Part shown: positions 21,057 through 32,413 of the stretch, in pieces
Layout: the number at the start of each line of letters is the position of its first letter
How positions within the stretch are numbered: the first letter of the stretch is position 1
From: Parachlorella kessleri
Lineage: Eukaryota > Chlorophyta > Trebouxiophyceae > Chlorellales > Chlorellaceae
Assembly: GCA_001598975.1 (NCBI GenBank)
Contig: BBXU01002567.1
Span: 1-32,413, forward strand
Reading direction: 5' to 3'
Length of the DNA: 32,413 nucleotides
Program-made: the position numbers and the translations under genes
Notes under the pieces: model-generated
Seen by the model: only the letters and a program-made list of their open reading frames with translations
Database searches by the model: none
What the model was told of the DNA's origin: nothing

Positions 21057-24000
21057 CTACTGGCCCGCTCGCAACACTGCCAGCAGCGACGGCGCCGCAA
21101 GGGGTCCCTGCCCCAGTAGCAGCGCCTGCAGCTGTGCCTGGAAGGCAGCCACTCCCGTGGTCGCAGCCAGCAGGCGGGGGGCCGTGGTCAAAAAGGGGGT
21201 GTAGGGTCCGGGGCCACAGGCTACAAGCGGGGTCTGGATCAGAGAATCCAAGAGATCCAGCTCGCTTCGGACATCCAGCACCTGCAGCAGGAACGGCAGA
21301 CAGGTCAAGTTCTTGTGGGTAGTGACGGACTTGCACACTCACAAAAGCACTGCTTTTCCGCCAAGGAGTGCCAAGCCCTGGCACCGTCACTCCGTCCTCT
21401 GCTGCGCATCTGCCTGCTCTTGTCCCTAAGCGCAAGCAACACTTCTCCCCAGCAACGATAAGCGGCGCTGTCAGCGCAGCCAACACTTTGGGACGGTAGC
21501 CCGCGAAGCAGCGCATGGCAGCAGGAGCGCCAGGCAGGCCAGCCTGGCCCCTTACCGCGTCCAGCTCTCGCAGCATGGCCTCCTCAAAGCGCATGCTGCT
21601 GGTGCGCCGCTGGTGCGCAGCGGCCAGGCTGCGAAGCGCGGGCGTCAGCGGGCTGTCCGCGGCACCGCCTGCAAGGGAAGAGGCAGGCCGGGGCGTGAGA
21701 GAGGGTGTGCCCTGTCTGTTGAGTGGAAATGTGAGGGAGCCAAGGCATCCAGCACCAGCAGCACCATCCCTGGACGCCGTGGGTAGCCATGGGAGAGACT
21801 GGCCTAAGGTTTGAACCCAACTATGATGTGTAGGTCGGCTCCAGAGAGTTTGTTGAGCCTGCCAGGCAGGCAACACGGCTGACTCAGCGCTTGAAGCCAC
21901 TCTAAAAGTCTGGCCATGAAGCCTGCGGGCTCCCTCCCGCCACCCAGGTGCATGTAGCCCCATCCATACACACGGTAAAGCAGCAACAAGCCCTCCCGCA
22001 CCCACCTGCGCTGGCATTGCGCGTGAGGGGCAGCGCTGGGCAAAGCACCGTCTTCACATAGGCAGCCACCGCAAACGCAGTCAGCCCCAGCCGCACGCAG
22101 GCGTCGCGCTCCCGCTCTGCCACGGCAGCGTGCTGCATCGCAGCCTCGGTCAGAGGCCCGCCGCTGCCGGCTCCGCCCCGCTTGGCGCTCCCGCCCAGAG
22201 CGCCGCCTCCGCCAGAGGTCGTGGCGGCAGCAGCAGCAGGCGCAGCATCGGGCCCGCCGCTGGGGAGGGCTGACTCAGCGAGGGCGCCGCTGCGCTGCGC
22301 TGAGAGCTTGGTTCGGACAGCGGAGAGGGAGGCGCCCACCTTCTGAAGCCCGGTGGACAGCTTCTGCCGCACCACCCCCTTCTCGCCACCGTCCCCGCCG
22401 GCACCTCCACCAGCGGCCCCCGGTGCTGCCTGCTGGGCCTGCTCCGCCTCAAATGGCCCCTTCTCCCACGACTGCCCGGCCCCCAAGCCAGCCCGGACCT
22501 CGGGGGCCACCAGGCCGGCCACAGGGCTGCCCACCTCCTGTTCCCACAGCCCCGCCGGCGGGACCGTTGCTGCGCTGCCTTGCTGACTGGGCCCTGCTGC
22601 GCCTGCTGAGGGCCCCCCACCCAACTTGGCGCGCAGGGAGGCCAGAGGTCCCTTCTTCCTGGCACCCTCCCCTTCGGGGCTGGCACTGGGGCCTTCTCCC
22701 TCCTTAGCCCCCCGTCCAAGCACGTTCTTCAAGCTCTTGGACAGCCGCTGACCCAGTCCCGGGCCTTCCCCATCCACGCCCTCCCCCGCCGCTGCTCTGG
22801 CAGGCCCTGTGAACCCTCCAGCGGCGGTACTGGTACCGCCACTGGGGTAACCCTGGAGCTGCTGCTGCTGCTGGGCGTCGGTGTCGCGCTGCCCTGGCAT
22901 GTTGTGGGCCATGGCTTTGAGGGAGGCCAGCAGCCCCGTTGGACTCCCACCTGCAACCAAGGACAAAATGATGACCAGGAGTCGCCATGTGCAGTGGTGG
23001 CAGCTGCCTGTGCTTGCACTTGTCACAGGCAGGCATCATCACTCTGATAGCAAGGCAGGCACCGGCCCTCTGGCAGGCACGACTCAGGGACCAGTCTTAC
23101 CCCGCTACCTTCGGCCAAGCTAGCCATGGCTCCCGTACCCCACACCGGGAAGACATCCTTTGACTGTCCCTCAAAACCAGGCAGCTCCTCAACACTCTCA
23201 AGGCATCAGAGCACACGTGGCAGCCAGTGTGAGGCGAGAAGAGAAGGCATGGCACGAAGCACAGGCAGCTGCGGGTCGGGCCTGCCCCTACCCTGGGGCG
23301 ACTCCTCCTCGGGTCCCAACTGGTCAGGGGTGAGCACGCGCAGTACGGCCACCCGCAGCTCCAGCACCTCCAGCAAGTCCACCAGCGCCTGCTGGTGCAG
23401 CCCTGCAGCAGCACCGCAAGCCTGCGTCTCGCCATGGCTCCATTCAAGCATGGCACAGACCTCAAGGGTGTTCCAAGGATTAGGCAAAGGCAGGCACGTC
23501 CGTAGGCGGGTACGGTGGATGACGGGATACCAGCGGCTCCAAAAGGAAGAAGGGTTTGTGAGGAAGGGCTGGCCTATGACTCACCCGGGGGCAGGCGGCG
23601 CCACCGGGAGTCACCCACCCAGCTGAGCACTTCCAGCCACACCTGCACCCAGGGCCCAGCACTCTCCTCAACAATCTGTTGATTGGCTCAGGCTCTACAC
23701 AGCTGGGGTTCATGCAGAGCCGCATGCTGCTCCACCAATTTCCCTCCAATTGACCAGGCCCCACCCAGGAGCCCGGTTTTCTACCTTGTTACTGCGCCCC
23801 TCATCTTCTGATAGCTAAGGAAGTGATAAATAGGTTCCGCCCCACAGATCATTGAGGCCACCTGGCGTATTGGGCTGTTTGTCTCTCAGTTGATGGGCTG
23901 GCCGACAATACCGTGGCAACTGGTAGCAAACAGAGTGAGCATCCTGATGCACAGTCTCGGTCCAGTGTCTGGGTTAACGCAATCCAGGACACATGTGCTC

Positions 24001-27000
24001 TGTGGGTCGGCCTGCACCCACCGCCGCCAACTCCAGTGGCTGCTCGGGGTTGCAGTCCGCGGCCGTAGCAGCCTTCAGGACCTGCACAGCCGCAAGCATA
24101 CCGCAGCAGTTACCAAGCAAGCAGTCCACGGCGGTCCTGTGGTAGGCCTTGGACTTATGGCTGCATGGAACATTGCTAAAGTCTCATCCTTAGTCAGACT
24201 CCAGTGCCGGTTTGAAACAAAAAGTTCCCTTCTCTCACCGTCACACCTGCTCCCAACGAGCCACGCCCCCGCACTAACACCACACCTCACCTTTATGACC
24301 AGCTGCTGCCAGGGGGCCTTGTCCAGTAGCATCACCGCCCCACGCAACCGCTGGCACGCAAACGCAGCCAACAGCGGCGCCCTGCCCCGCGCCGCGCCGT
24401 CCACGGCCGCCAGCAGGGCATCCCTCGGCAGGCCCTCCGCAGCAGCCACAGCGTGCAGCAGCGAGGCTGGCACAGCAGGCTCAGCAGGTACGCCGGCGCC
24501 AGCCACGCTGCCGGCTGGCCCCATCAGGGCGGGTCCTGGACCCCCGGGGGACTGTTGTGCCCCACCCGGGACAACTCCAGGAGTGACAGTCGTGGTACCC
24601 GCATGGCTGGCAGGCACGACAGGGATCACCACAGCGACCGCAGAAGCATTTGAGGTGGCAGGGCTCAGGGCAGGGGTGCTGCCGGTCGACGAGCGCCGCA
24701 TGAGGCCGCGCACGCCCTGCTGCGCTGTGCTGGCCCCTACACCGCTACCAGGGTGGGTGCCCTGTGGGCCGGGAGAGTGTGGGGTGGCCAAGTGGCGGAC
24801 GATGTTCTCGGCAAGGGTGAGGGCCCGGGGGGAGGTGTGGATCATGGGGGCGGCTAGAACAAGACGAAGCAGGCACGCCGCCAAGGGGGCAGCTGCCGGT
24901 GGGTAGCAGGCATCCTACGGGCCAGCAGCCAGCAAGTTTTAGTACTTCAGCGGCTGTGCGTGAGCAGCCGCACCTACCGTAGGGGCTGCAGCAGCGCACC
25001 AAAGCTGCAACACCTGCAGGCCATGCTGTTCATCGCCAGGTGGCAGACAGCCACTGCACATGTTATCATTGCTTGCCAGCCACCCATGCCAGCTTACACA
25101 GCACAGCCTGCAGCGGCAGCCAGCCTCCATTCTGCGGACACGCTCACAGGCAGCCCTTGCCCACCTCAATGGCCACCGCCAGCAGGCTATGCACGCCCGC
25201 AACATCCGTGATATGGCTGAAGGGGTCCCGAGGACGCGCTGCCCCAGCAGCGCCGCCTCCGCCGCCACTCCCGGCCTCCCCTCCTGAGTGCACCAGCGAT
25301 GAGAGCCTGGCCCGCAAGGCCCTCAGGGGCTGCCTCACTCCCTGCCCCTCCCCACCACCAAGGCCTGCCGTGCCCCTCCGCCCGGCCGCCCCCGCAGGCC
25401 TGCCGGAGCCCCCTTCTGAGCCAGCAGACACATAGAGAGCCGCGGAGGAGTCCCAGGGCAGGTCGGAGTTGCTGAAAGGCAGCGGCGCATCGGTGAGCAC
25501 CGTGGCTGGCTGCTGCAGGGCGGCTCGCAGGACGGCCGTGACCACTGCCAGCCTGGAGCGGGCGGCGGCATCTGCTGCGGTATCTGGTGCTGCCACCTGC
25601 GCTGGCTGCGGGGCGGGGGCCTCAGTGTGCGGAGGAACCTCCGCGCCAGATGTTGTGCCAGGGGAGCTGGTGGGAGAGCTGATGCTTCGCTGGCGCCCAG
25701 CCGCCAGCTCCTGTAGCGTCGGCGCTTGCCAGCTGCCAACCACACCGCCCTGATGTCCTGCCACCATGCTTGCTGCTACTGCCGCGGTCGCAGCGCCAGA
25801 GCTGAGCGCAGGAGCCTGGAACTCTAGGCCTGCTGCGCTGGGTGTGATGTGGGGCAGCAGGTCATGCGAAGCGTGCCGGGCCGCCAGCGGGAGCAGCACT
25901 TGGTCCAGAAGGGCGAGCATGTGCTGCGGCGCCAGGCGCCAGCTGCCCTCAACCAGCACCAGTGGCACATGCTGTGCTTGCTCTGCCAGCTGGCATGGAT
26001 CAGCGCTGTGCTGCGCGTGCTCGGCGCCGGAGCCAGGGGCGCCCGACACAACGTGCCCTCCCTGCTGTGCCTGCTGCTGCGCCTTCAGCTGCTGCCCCTC
26101 CACAGTCCCCTCCAGCAGCTCAGGAGGTATGTCAGGGGGCAGCTCCAGCAAGGGCGCCTGCTGTGCCTGCTGCCCCTGCTGTGCATCCGGCGCCTCCTGC
26201 TGCCCGTGGCACAGGCTGAAAAGCAGCAGCGGCTCTGTAGCCCCGGCAGTGGCAGCTGCCGCCTGTGGTGAACCGGCTTTGAGGGCTGCCTCGCCCAGAA
26301 GGTTGCACATGTGCACAAGCCGGGAAGCCACGTCCCCTGCAGGGGCAACGCAAAGCAGACCAGAGCAGGCTGAGCAGGGAAGTGGCCCAGCCGCCCACAT
26401 GATGTTGAGCTTCGTTTGGATATCGCCTTTTGATGCAGGAGTCTGCCAAGGAGAAGAGATGGCCGTCTGGTAGGCAAGGCTAGCCAGATTTCTCAATGCA
26501 TGTACGTCGCTAGGTAGAGCTGATACCTGAAATGATCTGTGGAGCCAGCAGCAGCGGTAGCACCAGCCAGGGGACACCGCTGGGTCTGCTAGCCACAGCG
26601 GCCTCGATAGCCTCCCAGTCCGCTGCCGCCAGCAGCAGAGGTAGCAGCGGGGCGCCACGCTCTGCACGATCCACCCAGGGGCGCAGCAGGGCCACCGCGC
26701 CGCTCCCCAGCTGCCCTTGACTCATCAGGCTTGCCACGTCACCCACGCCCGTCTCAGACGGTGGCCGCTGCTGGGCGGTGAGCGGGCTGAGGTTCTGCTG
26801 CTGCTCGGCCACCCTTTCTTCCTGCCCGGCTGAGCCCAATGTGCTCGCGGCCACGCCATACAGGAGCGCTGCCAGCCAGTCAGGAAGGTCCTGCAGCAGC
26901 CAAGCAATGCACGAGTTTAGCTTGCCTTGGTTCAGACACCGAAGAAGGCCGGCCAAAGTCCTGCTGCGCCGGTCCTAACCCGGCCATTTCAGCAACAGGT

Positions 27001-30000
27001 ACGCTGGTTTACAAGGGAGTTTGCAACCGCTGCTGTCGACTCGGGCCATGATGCTACCTCAAGCTGGTTGTCCACCACCTGTCAACAGCGTCTCCATAAA
27101 GAGGTTGTCAAGGGACAGGTTGCACAAATAGGCTATGCAGGCTACCTGAGCGGTGTCTGTGCCATTACAAGTCAACATACCAATGCCAAATCGGTGGTTA
27201 GACCTATGCCATTCACGTAATAACGCCCTCACCTGAGCCGCCTTGACAGCCCCCCCTCACCCTCCACCCCCACCGTCTCCCATTTACACTCGCAGAAGCG
27301 TTTGCCTCACCTCTCTGCGAAGCATCACTCCGCTGTGCAGTGCCAGCAGACTCAGCTGCGCAGCCCAGGACTCGTGACCTGCATCCTGTACATCACCAGT
27401 CTGCTGACCCGCTGCTGTGCCTGCTGTGCCGACCATGGCGCTGTCCTCCTCCTCCTCTTCATCTCCCAAGCTGTATACTGGCGCGCCGGGGCCGCCGCCA
27501 GGTTGGCTGGCGCCAGCGCCGGTGCTTCCTACTGAGGCCATGCTACGCTCGGGCTGTACCTGCTGGGACGAAGCATGGTCCTTCTGATTGCATTGCAGAA
27601 CAGAAAGGAAGCAAGGAGCCTTGTGAGCTAAGCTGTGCCTAAGTGCAGCAGATCAACCTTCTTTCGCCGCAACGCCCTGGCCAGGCCTGCGCCTCCCCAC
27701 CTACTCGCCCTTCTCCCAGTCTGAGCCCCCTATCATACCAGCTGTGCAAACGCCGTAGGCAGCAGGCAGGCAGGGTTGTGACCGCTCGCCACCCCCCAGG
27801 CACATCTCGGCTTGCTCTGCGGACGCCACAGCATCAGCATCGGCACACTGCAAACAACAGCACCCGCAAAAACATGCTTCTCCCCATAATAACCATTGCT
27901 GCCTGCACACCTTGGCAAGCACTGGCCCCCAGTCCAGCCCATGCAGCAGCTCCACGGCGGCGCGGTCCCCGCAGGGCAGGTAGCCGCGCAGCGCAGCCAG
28001 GGCAGCGGGGGAGGCGGCGTGGAAGGTGGCCTTGTCCCAGGGGAGGGACGACCAGCACTGCCGGAAAGCGGCGGTGGCGGCGCCGTCCGAGGCAGGGCCC
28101 GCCAGCGACAGGAAGGGGTGCAGGGTGTCCTGCAAGCACGCCGTCCACACGTTTAACAGCTTGGCTGGCAACCGCTGGTGGTGGTGGTCATCAAAGCGTC
28201 CCAGAGAGGGTTGGCGAGACACGGCAGGCCACCGTGTATAGTTAGTTGCCTTAGTTTCATTCTATGCATGTAGGCATGTGTAGAGATGCTCTTGTGCGAC
28301 ACTGCACCCCTTACAGCAGCATGCGCCACTGGCATGCATCCCACACCCAGTCGTGCGGTACCACCCACCTACATACCTGATACAGGGTCCAGCACCAAGC
28401 CATGAGCCAGGGGCTGCCAGCCCCCACGGGGTCAAACACCACCCCCAGCAGCTGCAGCAGCTGGTCTGACAGGGCCTCGCCATCCACCCCGCTGCCAAGC
28501 GTGCGCAGCAGGCTCTGCAGCGCAGCGCCGACCACGCGCGCTGCCAACACATGCAGCGGCGGGGCACTGGCCGCAGGCGGCACCGGCAGCAGCAGCAGCC
28601 TCGGCCCCGCGTCCACCTCTGCTGTCCCTGCCGCTGTCCCGGAACTACCCTCAGCCGTGCCGGTGGCGGAACCCCCGCCAGACGCGCTAGCAGTGGCGGG
28701 CGATCCTCCCACGCTGCCGCTACCAGACCCTGCCGGCATCTCAGCTGTGGAAGCACCCAGCTTGGCTGTCCAGTACTTGTCAGGGCTGCCAGGGTGTCCC
28801 TGGCTGGGAGAGGCGGGAGGGCTGCCATCGCTGCTGCCGCGGATGGAGGCCAGAATCTCCGTATTAGATAGCAGCGACCTCACCAGATCGAAGGGTATGC
28901 TAGGCGCCCTAATGTGGTTGCTCTCAAAGGCATCGGTGACCTGCAGCCAGGCACAATAGAAGTCGATGCGTGGACAGACAAGTTCTGGTTTGCCACAGCC
29001 GCCCTCCTCTGGGCAGGTCGGCTCCCATGCAAGGCCCTCCATGCTGCTACGACTGTGTGAGAGGCACAGCAGCCATCATCCTGCTGCCGGCTATAGACCT
29101 CACTGGAGGTCCTCACTAGCCCAAATGCTGCTCGATCACTTTGAAATGGCCGAAGCTGCTTGGCTGGCAGGCCCGCCTGCGCCTAGCTACGAATGATGAC
29201 TCACCAGCGCCAGCGCCTCTGCCACCACCTCCGGTGGCAGCATGCCGGGCGGGACCTTGCACAGCATGCCCAGCGCGGCATCTCGTGCCTCGCTGGCGGG
29301 CGCCACCAGCGCCACATGCAGGCAGCAGGCAAAGCAGGGCGCCGGCGCCACGCTGAGCAGGCCCTCCAGCAGCGCTGCGCCTGTGGGCTCGGCGCCCTCC
29401 TGGGCCAAACAGCTCACTGCCAGCTCCAGGATGGACTGCAGCCCTGGGCGGCTGGGCTGCAGCAGACACACAGCAAAGAGCCAGGTAGAAGGCCGTGGGC
29501 AGAGGTGGAGGCTCCTTGCTCAGTGTGCCTTTCACAGCTCTTAGGGCTGCTGTTATCAGGAGTTGCTGGTGTGGTGCTAAGAGCCGAGCTGGGACCAACA
29601 GGAACCGCGCTCAGGTCGGCCAGCCTGAGCTTTGAAGGATCACAGGAACAGCCAGACAGAGACATGAGCCCTATGGTGCACTATCCCAATAACAATAGCA
29701 AGGCACCTGATACCCAGTTCAGTCACGTCCATCCCTGGAGGAAAGAGCCCAAGTGCCCTGCCTAAGAGACCTGACACTGTCCCAGCTGCACCCTTTCGAG
29801 CGGGTTTGGCCTAAACACCCATCCCTACCCCACCTTGCCGCCACTCGTGGCGCTGCTGGAGGCCCCGCCTTCCCCTCCCTCCTCTGTAGCAGCCCCCCCG
29901 GTGCCAAAGGCCCCCTCCACAGCCATCACAGCAAATCGGGTGACGTCAAAGCTCCCCAGAAGGGACCTGGCGGTGTCGGGTGACACATCTTTGCTCATCG

Positions 30001-32142
30001 CCAGGACACTCTGCAGCAGCAACCGGGGCGAGTCGGTTTGGCGTGGAGATGCATCTTGGAGTTCAGTACTACTGCGTCTCGTGGGTAATGCATATCCCCC
30101 CCCAACTTGGAGGGTACGGGTGCTGGGGGCGGCCAAGATGTAGGGATGCAATAAATGAAGGCTGCAGGCACAAGCCCGCAGCACCCTTGTGAGAAGGACC
30201 CTAGGAACATGGTGCGACCTGGCCAGCAAGCGACACCAGATTGGCCTGGGACCACCAGGCAAGCGACGCACAGCACGGACAGCACAGCGCATCGCAGCGT
30301 ACCCGCAGCGTGTCTTGAAACTCTAGCAGCCGCCCCGCCTCCAGCAGCGCCTCCGGGTCAAGGGAGGCTCTTAGCAGGACCACGGCTTCCCGCTCCCTGA
30401 GGGTGGCGCCCTGGCCTGGCGCCTGCCCGGGCCCTGCGCTGGCGCCGCCCGCCCGCATGGCGCGCGCTATGCGTGGCACCAGCCGCGTCTGTCACAGCGC
30501 AGCAGACATAAAGGGTCTAGGCAGGCACCTTGGTAGCACCCTCCCCAGGGTGGAGCCCGGTGGCAAACTAGCCACTGCCTTCCTTACATGATCTTCACGC
30601 AGCTATACATGGCCCGACACGAGATGATGCCCTTTGGCGGCTGTGATCTACTCGGGTACGATGATAGCCGTACAGAAGAGATTCCTTCAGTGTCCTTAGA
30701 AACCCCTCCTTGCCCCAGCACTGCACTGTCCTTCCTAGCGACACAGCCCTGGCCGCTCCCACCTTGGCATCGGCGGTCAGCAGCACTGCACCGGTGCCCA
30801 CTGCCCTCTCAAAAAGTTCGGTCAAAAAGGGGGCAGCCACCGGGGGCGTGGACCCGTCAAGCAGTACCTGCACCCAAAGACAGACACCCGCCCTGCCTTA
30901 TCAGCAAGCAGCTGAGGCCAGTCTGTGCTTTTGGCAAGTGCAGGAGAGCATTGCAGCGGTTCTGGCCCAGATGAAGCGCTGTGTGGCCAATGCAAACTGC
31001 CAGCAACAGACCGCAGCTCCGCAAGGGCTCCGCAATATCACGACATTCCTGATCGTGCCAGAGCGCTGAGTTTGCAAGGGTGCCTTGAGGGGTCGCTCAG
31101 GCCAAAGCTCACGCCCCCTCACTCACCTCCGCCACCGTGGTCAGCAGCTGGCTCCTGACGGAGGCGGCCTGGTCTGGCGCCATGTCAGCAAAGCGCGAGC
31201 GCAGCAGCAGGTGCTCCAGCAGCTGCAGTCCGGACGCTGCCGACGCCAGCTCCGCCTCTGCTGTGACCAGAGCAGGCAGGGCGAGGCCACGAGGGGTCAG
31301 CAGCAGATTTGTCAGTGACTGACCGTGAGCAGGGCTGACAGGTAGGAACGGCAGGTGAGTCAGTAGGCACATATGGACACCTGTTAAAGACGCCATGCCC
31401 GCCGCCGCGCAACAGTGCAAGAACACAGTGCACCTGCCTTGCCACTTGACTCCACTCCATACCAGGCAGCCGCGCAGGGAAATGCCACTCCCAGAAGTGC
31501 CCAGTGGAGCGGCCCAGGCCCCCCTCACCTGTCACAAAGTGTGTGGCGATGCCCCGCGCCCGCAGGCGCAGCTCTAGGAAGCGTTGGGTGTGGTCTGGGT
31601 CCTCGGCGGCAGTGATTTGCTGCCCCTCCTGGAGCTCCTCACCCCGTGCCTGCAGCCCAAGGCATATGTCAGCCACGGCATGTGCACAGGGAAAGGGCAT
31701 GGCATCGATGCGGCGGTTGGAGGCTGGTTGGACGGCCTTGGGTGGGGTGAATGACGCGACTTGCTGCGCACCTACTACAGAGGTTCACAGGCCAGCAGGC
31801 CTTTGGGAGCCGGGGCAGCGGAAGCCCACGCTGCAAATGATGCCCTGCCGAAACCAGGCGCAGTTTCTGCATGCTCACCATCATCCCCAATGTTCTGCCT
31901 CTGCCGCTCTCACCTGCAGCTGTGCCAGGTCCAGGGGCTTGTACCGCTGGCACACAAGCCGCCGTAGCTGCGTGGCCGCCCCCGACAGCTGCTCCTCCCA
32001 CCGCTGGGACGCCTCCCAAAGCCTGCTCTGCGCCTCGGCCACCACGTCGGGCACGCTGCCCTCCCGGCTGGCGCCGGCGCCGCCGGTTCCCCCTCCGTCG
32101 CCTGCTGCGCCCCCCACGTCGCCCACGCTAGCCTTCTCGCCC
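21057..32142 (-). CDS. Very large protein of unknown function (>2,000 aa), 5' end beyond window
   Basis: I do not recognise this protein. About 20 minus-strand exons join in phase: 32142-31914, 31649-31529, 31260-31127, 30867-30763, 30488-30303, 30010-29834, 29456-29205, 28940-28377, 28129-27911, 27559-27290, 26890-26527, 26336-25165, 25013-24978, 24914-24291, 24081-24022, about 23463-23290, about 23196-23109, 22950-22006, 21668-21556 and 21281-21057 (stop TAG). That is roughly 2,020 residues, with no initiator seen; the first exon enters in mid-codon. Most of it is leucine/alanine-rich and looks alpha-helical, like a helical-repeat scaffold (for example RFLELRLRARGIATHF, LLEGLLSVAPAPCFACCL, SSLPWDKATFHAASP). 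Between helical blocks are long Ala/Gly/Ser/Gln-rich linkers, largest in the exons ending at 25165, 24291 and 22006. No transmembrane segment, catalytic motif or zinc finger is evident. Large helical tether or scaffold families such as EPG5 are candidates to test, without evidence yet. The junction near 23290-23196 is unresolved. Confidence 0.72.
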
Positions 32143-32413
32143 CTACATCAGCACAAGCGCAGCACACCAGGGCTTGACGCTATGCCCTCCAGCAAGCATG
32201 GTCGGCGCGATACCCTTTTATATTATAGCTTTTGCCGTGCCTGCCCAAGGCTATTGTCCAGGACTTTTGGCCTCGTGCAGGTTCTAGAGACACCATAAGG
32301 CAGGCACCCTGTTCAGTTGTATTCTACTCTTTACAATCGCTACTAGAACCTGCAAACACCCACCCACCCACCCACATGTTCCCTAGCCGGGTAGATCCAT
32401 CCGCGTCCCCCCC
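32143..32413. other. Right-edge non-coding sequence with CCCA repeat
   Basis: Upstream of the first visible exon of the large gene, probably intron on the minus strand because that exon opens after a tag acceptor in mid-codon and an in-frame TGA lies just before it. It includes about four and a half CCCA units near 32357-32376 and an AT-rich stretch near 32215-32232. The window ends in a run of C, as it begins. Confidence 0.45.

Noticed and set aside
21052..22017. Minus-strand open frame of 321 codons
   Set aside because: It is out of frame with the exons at 21668-21556 and 21281-21057 or runs through introns; the spliced frame gives better phase continuity with neighbouring exons.
23890..24906. 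Plus-strand open frame of 338 codons
   Set aside because: It is antisense to minus-strand exons 24914-24291 and 24081-24022; high GC with few stops explains its length.
26337..26667. N-terminal extension of the 507-codon minus-strand frame
   Set aside because: The segment before 26336 is intron read-through: a strong acceptor (cccctgcag) at 26337 restores phase with the preceding exon ending at 26527.
1..32413. tRNA, rRNA, CRISPR array, prophage or transposon
   Set aside because: No tRNA T-loop signature, rRNA segment, regular spacer-repeat array, transposase/reverse-transcriptase motif or terminal repeat pair was seen while reading both strands.

Overview
This window is nuclear DNA from a eukaryote, most likely a green alga (Chlorophyta; possibly a trebouxiophyte, but that rank is a guess). 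All genes except one small one are split by many short GT-AG or GC-AG introns of roughly 60-650 bases. Exons are GC-rich, TGTAA (the usual chlorophyte poly(A) signal) follows some of the genes, and the proteins match plant/algal versions of conserved eukaryotic families. There are no bacterial operons, phage genes or CRISPR. Long open frames are misleading here: many are intron read-through or antisense shadows, and two of the most conserved genes (DAD1 and an LYR protein) are visible only after joining short exons. I assembled exons by hand from splice sites, reading-phase continuity and family motifs.

Layout, left to right: (1) 44-2053, minus, a Sec23/Sec24-like COPII protein that runs off the left edge; (2) 2427-6978, plus, a large protein with an N-terminal farnesoic acid O-methyltransferase-like domain, a BACK region and a C-terminal F5/8-type (discoidin) domain, resembling plant At2g30600 but without most of the BTB domain; (3) 8175-8992, plus, DAD1/OST2, a subunit of oligosaccharyltransferase; (4) 9649-9986, minus, a 77-residue LYRM2-like mitochondrial LYR protein; (5) 10220-14334, plus, a secreted or vacuolar S28 serine carboxypeptidase (lysosomal Pro-X carboxypeptidase type); (6) 14596-16262, minus, a 2-oxoglutarate/Fe(II) dioxygenase of the prolyl 4-hydroxylase-like class; (7) 16696-20535, plus, the catalytic small subunit of DNA primase (PRIM1); (8) 21057-32142, minus, about 20 exons of a protein of more than 2,000 residues that I do not recognise, running off the right edge.

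The genes alternate in strand. Three divergent pairs (1/2, 4/5, 6/7) share short upstream regions of about 230-430 bases, and convergent pairs (5/6, 7/8) lie tail to tail. The genes do not form a pathway: the theme is housekeeping (secretion and glycosylation, mitochondrial assembly, DNA replication) packed compactly. The most interesting points are the unidentified giant helical protein, the BTB-less BACK/discoidin architecture, a raised count of GC-AG introns, very small exons (10 bases in PRIM1), and a degenerate 112-base repeat at the PRIM1 3' end. I see no mobile element, tRNA or rRNA.
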